Positions 18,792 through 27,666 of a DNA stretch of 64,000 bases are shown one piece after another. Both the position numbers and the translations under genes were made by a program. Position 1 is the stretch's first letter; each line of letters opens with the position of its first letter. The notes beneath the pieces are model-generated. The model saw only the letters and a program-made list of their open reading frames with translations. It searched no databases and was not told the origin of the DNA. Origin of the DNA: Balneolaceae bacterium (GTDB lineage Bacteria > Bacteroidota > Rhodothermia > Balneolales > Balneolaceae); NCBI GenBank assembly GCA_020832285.1, contig JAFIFB010000023.1, positions 62,001-126,000 on the forward strand. Direction: 5' to 3'.

Positions 18792-20096
18792 TCAGTTTAC
18801 CGGGGTGACTTGAATGCTTGGGGGCTGTGCAAAATTACTCCAGTAGAGATTCGCTTCCTCTTCACTGATACTTCCATCATAAACAAACATTCGATACTTG
18901 AGTGTATAACTTTTGCCATAATCCATCTCCCAATCCCTGTCCTGTGCCGGGTTGAAATTAATATATACATTTTCAACGCCCTGGTTGGCACCCACCGGCC
19001 AGATTCGGAGCTGTTCGGGGTAATTAAAATTGGCAGGGTTCGTCATAAACAAAATTCCGGATCTTCCCTGAGCCACATCCGAAATACCATTTACATCAAT
19101 CCAGCGGGCCCTGGTAGCATTGGCATCACTTTTATTGTACCCCTCTGATGTGAGTAAATTCGTGTTATCATCATTCCATTTTTCGGTGGCACGCAGGCTG
19201 AATCCCTGGTACCTGTACTCCTTTATCGTAATTCCATCCTCAGTGGCAGGGTTTAAGGTCGATGTAAAATCGATCATCCAGACGTTTTGATCCGGATCAA
19301 TATTCCAGATATCTACATCCCACTGCTCGGTTATTGCTACTTTTCCGCCTGTGTCACCTGTGAAATCGATATGATCGTGTATGGATTTAAATCCACCATA
19401 TACGCTGCCCTGGTGACGTTCTGCGATCTGCTTAGCACGAACAGTACCTTGTCCATCCCCAATATTCCAAAAATCTACCTGCCTCCCTTCAAATTCTGTC
19501 CGGGTCCATGGATTCCATATTCCGTAATGATGGTAGTGATCCGGTGGTTGAATTCTGCTCAGAACCTCACCACCCGGAGACCATATCGGATGAATGTACC
19601 CGCTTCGTTGAAAAATTTCATCTACACCTTCAGGTACGTCAATTTCGGTGTATCTGTAGTTTAAAACAGGTTTATCATCAATTGCGAAGAGCAGACTGTT
19701 ACCATCGTCCTCTACAGATATCCCCGGTTTTGCCGGTGCTTCTGTATAATCGGGATGGACAACTTTAAGAACATAATTTCTGATGGTACCCGGTTTTGTT
19801 TGCCCATCCAATATCCAGGCCAATTGGTCGGGGTTTCCCGGTTTCAGCTGTGAAACTACCGGTGTTTCCTGTCCTCCTGTAGTTTCATAGAGCTGCAGTA
19901 CTCCTTCATGCAACTTAAGTTGAATACCTTGCAGATTTGTGGTTACCGGTGCGTTATAATATTCCAATTCACCAGTTTCTACTGTAATTTCTGCAATCGT
20001 TGAAATTTCTTTATCCAAATAGTTTGCTAAGGGTCCTGAAAATGCAAATAAAGAATAAAAAACAGTTAAGATGGATAAAATGTGTAAACAGTACAT
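18792..20096 (-). CDS. DUF6807-family secreted protein, long form
   Basis: 434 residues with an N-terminal hydrophobic segment, probably a signal peptide. An extra domain of about 130 residues precedes the DUF6807 core: KPVLNYRYTEIDVPEG, SGYIHPIWSPGGEVLSRI and PPDHYHHYGIWNPWT, with a His-rich loop that could bind metal or substrate. It is the first gene after the susD hairpin and is followed 67 nt later by the shorter DUF6807 paralogue. The tandem pair suggests divergence after duplication. The function is undescribed in detail; a role in trimming or oxidising a sugar derivative delivered by the SusCD pair is inference. Confidence 0.85.
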   Translation of the reverse strand: MYCLHILSILTVFYSLFAFSGPLANYLDKEISTIAEITVETGELEYYNAPVTTNLQGIQLKLHEGVLQLYETTGGQETPVVSQLKPGNPDQLAWILDGQTKPGTIRNYVLKVVHPDYTEAPAKPGISVEDDGNSLLFAIDDKPVLNYRYTEIDVPEGVDEIFQRSGYIHPIWSPGGEVLSRIQPPDHYHHYGIWNPWTRTEFEGRQVDFWNIGDGQGTVRAKQIAERHQGSVYGGFKSIHDHIDFTGDTGGKVAITEQWDVDIWNIDPDQNVWMIDFTSTLNPATEDGITIKEYRYQGFSLRATEKWNDDNTNLLTSEGYNKSDANATRARWIDVNGISDVAQGRSGILFMTNPANFNYPEQLRIWPVGANQGVENVYINFNPAQDRDWEMDYGKSYTLKYRMFVYDGSISEEEANLYWSNFAQPPSIQVTPVN

Positions 20097-20131
20097 ACGG
20101 TGTACTATATAAAATTTGATTAAAAAATAAA

Positions 20132-20167
20132 AAGACCGGCAAGTGTGATATCCAGCTTGCCGGTCTT
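20132..20167 (-). terminator. Strong intrinsic terminator after susD
   Basis: A 12-bp perfect stem (AAGACCGGCAAG with CTTGCCGGTCTT) and a 12-nt loop, followed on the minus strand by TTTTATTTTTTAAT. It lies 28 nt past the susD stop at 20196 and 36 nt before the next gene. The plus side is followed by CTTTT, so it may work both ways. Confidence 0.85.
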
Positions 20168-20195
20168 CTTTTGGTATGATTAAAGTGATTTTTTG

Positions 20196-21893
20196 TTAAT
20201 AGCCCGGATTCTGCGGGAATGCACTTGATCCCCCTGCCGTTCGGTCAATTTGTGTTTGAGGAATTGGCCGTAACAGATGCTTTTCTTCCAGCAGGCCCAC
20301 ATTTGCTACTTCGGGGTTATACTGATAAGCCCTGTCAATCAACATTCCTGTACGCTTCAGATCGTACCATCGGAATTGCTCACCCAATAGTTCGCGGGCA
20401 CGTTCGTCAATAATTGCAATGAGATCCACTTCCGATGGATCGAGTTCCATTTCACCCTCTTGTCCCGGCCATGCTGCCCGCCGCCGGATAACGTTCAGGT
20501 GTTCAGTTGCAGCATCAAGAGATCCGCTGCCCAGCAGTAAGGCTTCTGCAGCAATCAGGTGCGTTTCAGCCAGACGAAAAGCGAGAAAATTCCTTATACC
20601 CTGAGTTGTATTCATTTCAGGGCGGTTAGGGTCCTCATGCTTGGCAAGTGTTGGAAAATCCCTGGGGTTGTATTCGGCACAACCCTGGGCCCTGTCTTCC
20701 TCAGAGCAGTTGGGGATCACTACGGTATAAGGTTTCGTCTGAATCTCTTCCAGAGACCAATTCACTCCCGGAAAGTAAATAGCGGTATCTCCCAGTGCGA
20801 CCTCCACTCCGTCAACTCCGTTGATTGTGTATGTTCCCGGAACCGATGCATAGAAAACATCTCTGAAGAATGCATCATACCTGGAATCATGCTCCCGGGT
20901 TTCCGGTCCTAAAAGATCATCATAGAGAAATTCAGTAGGACGGAACCGTTTCCAGGGGCGGCCATACTCAACGGTGCGGTTCATCGCCGGCATCTCATCG
21001 TAGGTGGTGAGATAGTAGAGGTGAGAGTTGTTGCCACCTTCATTGAGCAGCGGGTTATCCGAGTACTGAAGTGACCAAATCACTTCCTCGTGCTCTTCAT
21101 TACCAATTGCCCAAACCTGGCTGACATCATCAAGAAGGGAGAAGTTGTAATCATTAATGACCCGAAGCGCAAGTTCTGCTGCACGATCATAATCACCCGG
21201 TTCTCCGGCATCATCGCGGTAAAACTCTGATGCCCTGGTAAGCAGAACACGTGCAAGTAAATGCTCGGCAGCGGGACGTGTGGCCCTGCCATAATCACTT
21301 GCCTCAATCGGCAGATTGTCAATTGCGTGTTCAAGATCACTTACTATCTGGTTAAACACTTCTGAAACGGGAGCCCTTGATGCCTCAATTTCAACGCCCT
21401 GTGTTTCTTCGGTAGTGATATGCACCGCACCATATTGCTGAACCAGGATAAAGTAGTAATGTGCACGAAGGAAATGGGCTTCTGCAGATCTTACCCGAAC
21501 AACATCGGGGTCCAGCCCTTCTACCGACTGGCCTCTATTAATGACCGTATTGGTCATATTAATGCCTTCATACATAAAATCCCAGAGCTCCGTTACCCAT
21601 CCGGTGGAAGCATTTAACTGAACACCATAAAAGTTCCACTGCTTATGGCTGCCGTCTGCTCCTTCGTGAAAAATATCCACGCCATAACCTTCCGTCATTC
21701 CATGTCCCCTTTCGGTCCCATAGTAGTGACGGAGGTTTGTATAAGAGGCATTTACGATTTCATTAAATCCGGAAGGAGAGTTAAACCGCTCATCCCCAAC
21801 CTGGGATCTGATATCTTCATTCAATAAATCAGTGCAAGACACTGTAACCAGTGCTGCAAAGATTATGAGCACAAATGTTTTAAAGTTATACAT
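20196..21893 (-). CDS. SusD/RagB-family nutrient-binding outer-membrane lipoprotein
   Basis: 565 residues; lipobox VSC (Cys20). The C-terminal SusD signature is ARELLGEQFRWYDLKRTGML, and the protein ends in PIPQTQIDR...FPQNPGY. It starts 22 nt after its SusC partner and is followed by a strong terminator hairpin, so the SusCD transcript may be made in excess over the downstream DUF6807 and oxidoreductase genes. Length and features are normal. Ligand unknown; the neighbours suggest a sugar or glycoside. Confidence 0.95.
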   Translation of the reverse strand: MYNFKTFVLIIFAALVTVSCTDLLNEDIRSQVGDERFNSPSGFNEIVNASYTNLRHYYGTERGHGMTEGYGVDIFHEGADGSHKQWNFYGVQLNASTGWVTELWDFMYEGINMTNTVINRGQSVEGLDPDVVRVRSAEAHFLRAHYYFILVQQYGAVHITTEETQGVEIEASRAPVSEVFNQIVSDLEHAIDNLPIEASDYGRATRPAAEHLLARVLLTRASEFYRDDAGEPGDYDRAAELALRVINDYNFSLLDDVSQVWAIGNEEHEEVIWSLQYSDNPLLNEGGNNSHLYYLTTYDEMPAMNRTVEYGRPWKRFRPTEFLYDDLLGPETREHDSRYDAFFRDVFYASVPGTYTINGVDGVEVALGDTAIYFPGVNWSLEEIQTKPYTVVIPNCSEEDRAQGCAEYNPRDFPTLAKHEDPNRPEMNTTQGIRNFLAFRLAETHLIAAEALLLGSGSLDAATEHLNVIRRRAAWPGQEGEMELDPSEVDLIAIIDERARELLGEQFRWYDLKRTGMLIDRAYQYNPEVANVGLLEEKHLLRPIPQTQIDRTAGGSSAFPQNPGY

Positions 21894-21915
21894 GTTTATA
21901 ATCTTTTCTATAGGG

Positions 21916-24900
21916 TTAGAGTGTCAGGTTAATTCCGAACGAGAGAGTCCAGTACGAGGGGGTGTTATTGCTTGTACTGGTTTCGGGGTCTACACCGCCA
22001 TGATTCCTTACATAAGGAGCAAAGATATACGGATTTTCAGCTCTCACAGAGAAGCGTACCGAATGAGCTCCGACAACTCCCTGGGCTATCTGCGCAGGCA
22101 ATGAATAAGAAAGACCTACATTCTGAATTCTCAGAAAATCACCATTAAAATACTGGCGGGTACCGCTCCAGATGGGATTCTCCAAATCGGCACGCGGCTG
22201 AGGTGCTGCATTTGTAGGATTATCCGGTGTCCAGTAATCTACTCTGAGATTGTTGTATCGGCCGGTCATCGCACTTGTACCACCAGTGTGGATACCACTG
22301 TTAATCATGCTTCCCAACCTGGCAACCATAAACACGTTCAGATCGAAGTTGCGGTAGCTGAATTGATTTCCAAAACCGCCCTGCCACTTCGGCTGAGCCT
22401 GCCCCAGTATAACCCGGTCGTCTCCGCCGATGCTTCCGCTTTCAGTTAAATCGCGTACCTTAATTTCACCAGGACGCTGTCCGTAAACGGCCGCTTGTTC
22501 GGCTTCGTCGAGCTGCCAGATTCCAATTTTTTCATGGTCGAAATAAACATCTATCGGTTGGCCAATAAACCACTGATTACCTACATCATCCTCTGCACCG
22601 CCGAAGAGTTCAACAATCTCTTCATTGTTATAAGCAAAGTTCAGGTTACTGGTCCACTGGAACCCGCCAATACTTTCTGAAGAAATGTTGATCGTGTTAA
22701 AAGAGGCTTCAAAACCTGTATTACGGGTCGCACCCACATTTTCGAGAACACTGCTGAAGCCGCTGGTTGTGGGAATGGCACGCTCCAGAAGAAGATCTTC
22801 GGTATTTTGACGGTAAACATCGAACTCGGCTACCACACGGGAGTCGAACATCTCGAGCTGCATACCCAGGTTCAAAGATGTGGTGGTTTCCCAGCGAAGA
22901 TCATCATTCCGGATCTGGCTTGGCTTAAAACCAAAGGCCGGTGTAGTGCCGAAATTATAGGCAGTTCTGGAAGCCAGTCCTTGTGTTCTGTAGGGGTCAA
23001 TGCCTGTTTGTCCGGCCTTTCCCCAGCTTAATCTCAGCCTGACGTCATTCAGCGTGTAAGACGGTGTGAAGAACGACTCATTCGCAATATTCCAGGCCAG
23101 TGCTACAGAAGGGAAAAAACCGTATTGGTTCTCAGCACCGAACCGGGAGGAACCATCAACACGACCAGTAAGGGTTAAAAGGTAACGCTGGTCGTAATTG
23201 TAGTTCACTCGCCCCATATATGAAACCAGGCTCCATTTTTCAAAATCGGAACTGGCACTCAGAATCTCTTCGGCTGCACCAAGGTTATGATGCCTCATAT
23301 CAGTAAGCGGAATACCCCTTACCTCTACTCCTGAATCTTCATACTGGTATTGCTGAATACTGAAAAGACCCGTCGCGCTAATGGTCTGGTTTTCAGAAAT
23401 CGCTTGCTGAACATTCACAATATTTTCCCACGTGTACTCGAAGATCGTTTCGCTTTCGAGCTGCGCAGCAGCAGGCCCGCCCTGTCGTGCTCTGGACCGA
23501 ACCGCCTGGAACCGATTGTCATTCACAGATCGTATGTCTGGTGAAAAGTTCACTCTGAAATTCAGATTTTCACTTGGGTTATATTCCGCAAAAATATTAC
23601 TCAGAATCCGCTGAGTTTTTACTTCATCAACGTAGGTTTCGGGCAGTACTTCAAGAAGCGGATTTGTACGCTGAGCGTCTGGTTTGGGCTCCAGTCTTAA
23701 CTCACCGTTTTCGTCAAATGGCTGTGTGAGCGGAGTATTTTGGATTGCCTCACCGTAAAAGTTTCGGTTTCCGCCATCCTGAATGCTGTAAACACCCAGT
23801 GTAGAGGTTCCGATACGTATTCGGTCGGTAATATCAAGATCGATATTCAGCCGGGTATTATATCGCTGAAACTGCTCCGGGGCAAGGATTCCGCTGTGGT
23901 TGAGGCCTCCGAAAGAAACATAATACCTGGCTCTCTCCGATCCGCCGGCAATTCCAAGCTGATGCTGGTGTCTGACTCCGGTTTCCAGAAGCATATCCTG
24001 GTAATCTGTCCATGTGCCATTCTGAATTTGCTCCAGTTCGGTGGGGTGGAAAAGGTCCGCATCGGGTCTCGGGTCACCCGCAGCACGAAACGCTTCCCGT
24101 CTCAGTTCGGCCCATTCTTCGCCGTTCATCATATTCACCTTACGTGTTGCCTGTGAAAAGCCGACAGAGCCGTCATACGTCAGGGAAATATCACCTTCGT
24201 ATCCTCTTTGGGTGGTAACAATAATCACTCCGTTCGAACCTCTTGCACCATATATAGCGGTTGCAGAAGCATCTTTCAGTACTTCAACGGATTCAATATC
24301 CCTGGGGTTTATATCCTGAATACCTCCTGATACAGGCACGCCATCTACTACAAAAAGCGGATCATTACCCGCTGTGATAGATCGATTTCCGCGAATTCGG
24401 ATTTGTGCGCCTGAACTTGGTTTGTTGCCGCTTTGATTTACGTACAATCCGGCACTTCTTCCCTGTAATCCCGATTCCAGAGATGTTATCGAACTTTCGT
24501 TGATCGCATCTGCAGAAACAGAGGATACCGATCCGGTCATGTCGCTTCTTCGCTGAACACCGTAGCCTACCACAACAATATCATCTCCCAGAATTCTCAT
24601 TTGTTCGAGCTGGATATCGATATTTGCGGTTTCACCTACTTCAATTTCCACCAGTCTCTCATAGCGCTCGTAACCCACAAATGTGACTACAAGTGTATAA
24701 GTTCCCGGATTATTTACCTGAATAGAAAAACGGCCTTCAAGATCTGTGGCCGCGCCCGATTCGATTTCAACAACATAGATATTAGCTCCCGGTATAATTT
24801 CTCCGGTAGTTGCATCTGTTATGGTCCCTGTAATCGATTCCTGAAACAAATCTGCTGATTCAGGATCTTCTGCAGTTACCAATTGAATATTTTCAGTATC

Positions 24901-25011
24901 GTTGTTTTTTTCGTCTGAAAAAGCATATAGCTGAACGCTTTGTAACGACAAAAAAACAGCTAAACTGAAAATGAAAACATGAACTGTCTTTTGTGTCAGT
25001 GTTCCCATCAT
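21916..25011 (-). CDS. SusC/RagA-family TonB-linked outer-membrane transporter
   Basis: 1031 residues with a signal peptide and carboxypeptidase-regulatory-like domain (about 58-140; ITGTITDATTGEIIPGANI), TonB-box-like DDIVVVGYG, plug motifs (DPLFVVDGVPVSGGIQDINPRDIES; VLKDASATAIYGARGSNGVI) and a barrel ending in LSFGINLTL. There is no STN domain. Two CCGG-centred palindromes lie 46-94 nt before the ATG (25057-25068 and 25094-25105). A distal site at 25397-25412 matches one upstream of the SusC gene ending at 5843, so the two loci are probably co-regulated. Confidence 0.95.
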   Translation of the reverse strand: MMGTLTQKTVHVFIFSLAVFLSLQSVQLYAFSDEKNNDTENIQLVTAEDPESADLFQESITGTITDATTGEIIPGANIYVVEIESGAATDLEGRFSIQVNNPGTYTLVVTFVGYERYERLVEIEVGETANIDIQLEQMRILGDDIVVVGYGVQRRSDMTGSVSSVSADAINESSITSLESGLQGRSAGLYVNQSGNKPSSGAQIRIRGNRSITAGNDPLFVVDGVPVSGGIQDINPRDIESVEVLKDASATAIYGARGSNGVIIVTTQRGYEGDISLTYDGSVGFSQATRKVNMMNGEEWAELRREAFRAAGDPRPDADLFHPTELEQIQNGTWTDYQDMLLETGVRHQHQLGIAGGSERARYYVSFGGLNHSGILAPEQFQRYNTRLNIDLDITDRIRIGTSTLGVYSIQDGGNRNFYGEAIQNTPLTQPFDENGELRLEPKPDAQRTNPLLEVLPETYVDEVKTQRILSNIFAEYNPSENLNFRVNFSPDIRSVNDNRFQAVRSRARQGGPAAAQLESETIFEYTWENIVNVQQAISENQTISATGLFSIQQYQYEDSGVEVRGIPLTDMRHHNLGAAEEILSASSDFEKWSLVSYMGRVNYNYDQRYLLTLTGRVDGSSRFGAENQYGFFPSVALAWNIANESFFTPSYTLNDVRLRLSWGKAGQTGIDPYRTQGLASRTAYNFGTTPAFGFKPSQIRNDDLRWETTTSLNLGMQLEMFDSRVVAEFDVYRQNTEDLLLERAIPTTSGFSSVLENVGATRNTGFEASFNTINISSESIGGFQWTSNLNFAYNNEEIVELFGGAEDDVGNQWFIGQPIDVYFDHEKIGIWQLDEAEQAAVYGQRPGEIKVRDLTESGSIGGDDRVILGQAQPKWQGGFGNQFSYRNFDLNVFMVARLGSMINSGIHTGGTSAMTGRYNNLRVDYWTPDNPTNAAPQPRADLENPIWSGTRQYFNGDFLRIQNVGLSYSLPAQIAQGVVGAHSVRFSVRAENPYIFAPYVRNHGGVDPETSTSNNTPSYWTLSFGINLTL

Positions 25012-25056
25012 TTTATAGTTATTTGGTTATGGTTTTGGTTCTGTTTTAGCTGGATA

Positions 25057-25068
25057 TCAACCGGTTAA
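25057..25068. promoter_or_regulatory. Near-palindromic operator TCAACCGGTTAA
   Basis: One base away from the perfect TTAACCGGTTAA, 46 nt upstream of the susC start. Centre-to-centre distance to the next site is 37 bp. Confidence 0.55.
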
Positions 25069-25093
25069 TAGCTGGAATAAATGCTCCGGTGAT

Positions 25094-25105
25094 TTAACCG
25101 GTTAA
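25094..25105. promoter_or_regulatory. 12-bp palindromic operator TTAACCGGTTAA
   Basis: A perfect palindrome, identical to 5913-5924, 83 nt upstream of susC. A LacI-family operator is the best match in form; the regulator is not in the window. Confidence 0.6.
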
Positions 25106-25396
25106 GTGAGCTTCCGGTATTTTCTCATCTGGCAGCATGAGAGGGATTAAATTCTCATGAAATATGCCATATTCTTAACTCGGTAAATTAGAATACACAA
25201 TGAGATACAAGGAAGCGCTTCCTATTTAAAAAATAGTTACGCCTAACGCAAGAGTTTTTGTAAAAAAAATTTCGAGGCTTGATTTATTTAATTTTAGATA
25301 AAAAAGAAGATGAGTGAAACTTATAATTAGATCTCTCCAATAATGAGAAAGGTTATATTCAGAATACAATTAAGTCATTTTTTGGACTACTTTACG

Positions 25397-25412
25397 TAAC
25401 CGGTTATTTAAC
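25397..25412 (+). promoter_or_regulatory. Distal operator-like site TAACCGGTTA with TTTAAC tail
   Basis: A 10-bp perfect palindrome plus tail. Its last 14 nt are identical to 6200-6213, and it lies a similar distance from its susC (about 390 versus 355 nt). No plus-strand gene follows here, which argues that the element serves the minus-strand susC. Confidence 0.45.
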
Positions 25413-25871
25413 GCAGAAAAAACCCGGTCTGTTGAATACAATCTCAAGTGCGCTATACGTTTATAAACGTTTTATTTTTTTATTTTTTAACCTTAAAAAC
25501 AAACTTAATATCTTTTTAAGGAATCAAAAAATGCTCAAAAAACAGTATAGTTCACTGCTATATACAGGAATGCCAAATATCTATTTATTTACTCTGAAAA
25601 GTGGCCTGACAAAAGTGTGACATGCAACTACTCTTGTTTGTTTTACAATTATCAACCAGGTGATTTTACAATTTTTATGTGCACAAATTGTTCGAGAAGA
25701 TCCAAAAAGCATCAGAAAAAAAACAACTTATATATAAGGGTTCCAGTGCAAACATCTTGATTTACTTTTTTGGTTCTTACAGGAAACCTTTGATGTGGAT
25801 TTTTACTGTTGAATTTTGTTGAAAATGTAATTTCCGGATGAACGTAACAACCTGGCAGGACGCTTTATTGA

Positions 25872-25927
25872 ACAACCTGCCAGAGTTTGAGCGGAGTGAA
25901 ATCCTGGCAGAGTTGTGGGTTGGGGCA
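25872..25927 (+). repeat. Hairpin repeat, CCTGCCAGAG family, copy C
   Basis: ACCTGCCAGAGT, a variable insert, then CCTGGCAGAGTTGTGGG. It aligns with the reverse complements of the copies at 25941-26040 and 26327-26408, so it forms an inverted pair with the first of them. Confidence 0.6.
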
Positions 25928-25940
25928 TGGTTGGCTTTGA

Positions 25941-26040
25941 GGCATTTCAGGGTAGTGCCCCGCGACTCTTGCCGCATAGCGATCCCACACGGGACAGGAG
26001 CCCGGAAAAGCACCGGGCACTCTGCCAGGTCACTGAATAA
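25941..26040 (-). repeat. Hairpin repeat, CCTGCCAGAG family, copy A
   Basis: It starts GGCATTTCAGG and continues TGCCCCGCGACTCT. It contains a hairpin GCCCGG-AAAAGCA-CCGGGC, and the 15-mer CCGCATAGCGATCCC that recurs at about 54962. The stem differs from the one in copy B but the loop and pairing are kept. Confidence 0.65.
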
Positions 26041-26326
26041 ACAACCTTATCAATTTACCCACAAAGGTTTTGTTAGATCCTTAAATGGGATTTTCTTGTG
26101 GTGCCAAGATATCGTTATGATTGAACGATTTATGAGATATTTGATATTCGACTTAGCGATTTTTAATGGCCATCAGATCGAATATCGTTACGTCGTTACA
26201 TCTCAAAAATCGGATATCATAGTGGCGGTTGAAAACAATGTAAGTACTGAATTTTCTGAAGAGAGCCTGACTCAAAGTAAGCGGAACTCACAACTTGTTG
26301 AATGTTATTAAAATAATTGACTTTAA

Positions 26327-26408
26327 GGCATTTCAGGACATTGCCCCGCGACTCTGCCAGGAACCCTTGAAAAGCGCAAGGGCACTCTTGCAGGTCGCTG
26401 ATTTCAGA
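26327..26408 (-). repeat. Hairpin repeat, CCTGCCAGAG family, copy B
   Basis: It starts GGCATTTCAGG and continues TGCCCCGCGACTCT like copy A. The internal hairpin is CCCTTG-AAAAGCG-CAAGGG. It ends 51 bp before the stop codon of the cupin gene. Confidence 0.65.
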
Positions 26409-26459
26409 ACCTCACCGAAGGTTTCCAATGAAAACAAACAGATTCAATTTTTTATTGGC

Positions 26460-27434
26460 TTACCGTATAACCGCCTCGTGGGAATGCTCTTCATTGAAGG
26501 GCAGTGCATCCTCCTTGGACAGCCCAAGTCTCTCATTGATTGCCCTGATGTGATGGTCCACTCCGATTTCACTCCCCGGAATAAAGCCCGGGATGGTAAT
26601 TACCTGAGTTACGACACCGCCATAACCACGGTGCATCACTCCCCTGGGCAGGTACACCAGATCACCTACTTCAAGTTCATGCTCATTAATGAGTCCATCA
26701 ACCTGTGATTTTTTCACTTTTCCTGGGTTTTTAATTATATCAACTTTCTCACTTGTAATAATTTTAGCCCCGGGGTGCACCATCTGCACCAGATAAAATT
26801 CATCGAAACCGCCATCTACAGGATGGTAATGACTGAATGAATCGTAAATTCTTACTCTGTGAGCGTTGAGTGCATGGTAGATATATTCCCCGACATCTTC
26901 AGACCATGTCAGCAGAATTCGACGGTAGGCATCTATATCTGTAGCGCAGCCACCCGGAACATCGGTAATATTAGGATCCCAGTCGGGCCGGATAAATGAA
27001 GGCAACTCCCGTTCAGGTTCAATAGGCACATCAAATACCAATAAACCCATTTCGGTATCAAACCGAAGGCTCTCCCCTTTATGCAGAATCAGAATATCAC
27101 CAACAATTGCCTCAGACTCCCTTACACTGCCCGGATTTCCCGTGATGGTGGCTTTTGCAAGAACATCCTGATTGGTAACTCCGCCAATTTGCTGAACAAA
27201 AGCTACCTGAGTAATATCCTTCGCCCCGACTTCGCGCACATCAGAAAGGTAACCCATATCATATCCCGGATTTTTCTCCCTGAATTGCTGCCGGATTAGT
27301 TCAAAAGTATCTCTGTCCTCTTCATTGTAAAGGTTGGCAATCTGAACCTGCCCTTCCTGAGCAAAGAGAGTGTGTTTCGTTCCATTTACATGCAGAACTG
27401 TAAATGTCAGCATGAGCATTATCAAAATTTTCAT
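26460..27434 (-). CDS. Secreted cupin-domain protein
   Basis: 324 residues if started at the ATG at 27432-27434, which gives a signal peptide (MKILIMLMLTFTVLHVNG...LFAQ). The longer frame to 27554 adds a non-signal leader. The C-terminal half has both cupin motifs: HYHPVDGGFDEFYLV (metal-ligand HxH and a distal Glu) and GDLVYLPRGVMHRGYGG (PxGxxHR). The N-terminal half may be a second, degenerate beta-barrel (VGDILILHKGESLRFD). Cupins here could be metal-dependent isomerases, oxygenases or sugar-binding proteins. It is the last gene of the decaying SusD/ThuA locus, 232 nt after the ThuA gene. Confidence 0.7.
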   Translation of the reverse strand: MKILIMLMLTFTVLHVNGTKHTLFAQEGQVQIANLYNEEDRDTFELIRQQFREKNPGYDMGYLSDVREVGAKDITQVAFVQQIGGVTNQDVLAKATITGNPGSVRESEAIVGDILILHKGESLRFDTEMGLLVFDVPIEPERELPSFIRPDWDPNITDVPGGCATDIDAYRRILLTWSEDVGEYIYHALNAHRVRIYDSFSHYHPVDGGFDEFYLVQMVHPGAKIITSEKVDIIKNPGKVKKSQVDGLINEHELEVGDLVYLPRGVMHRGYGGVVTQVITIPGFIPGSEIGVDHHIRAINERLGLSKEDALPFNEEHSHEAVIR

Positions 27435-27666
27435 AATAAAATCTGAATGAACGTTACTATTTACGGTACTACAGGAATTGATGTAAGTATATTTAAACCG
27501 TGGCCGCACAATCCCTTCTTGCCTGCCCCGACCGCTTCGGGCAGAGAACACCATTTATCTCAAAAAAACTTTCCACAACAATTCCTATAGAACACTACTT
27601 ACATTACACCACACTAACAATGTAAATATTTTGTTTTAAATTACTTAAAGTAATTTGAATAAACAG

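Larger units (their letters stand above)
25012..26459. other. Long gene-free regulatory and repeat region
   Basis: 1448 bp upstream of susC. The half nearest susC (25012-25412) contains three CCGG-centred operator-like sites in AT-rich DNA. From 25872 to 26408 it holds three hairpin repeats (listed separately) and a roughly 120-bp imperfect inverted repeat (about 26107-26220). Open frames here are built from repeat DNA and do not look like protein. Confidence 0.7.

Noticed and set aside
25838-26311. 157-residue plus-strand open frame
   Set aside because: It runs through hairpin repeats, has no recognisable domain, and its composition is unlike protein; treated as non-coding.
26295-26708. 137-residue plus-strand open frame
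   Set aside because: It consists of repeat copy B and the antisense of the cupin gene 3' end.
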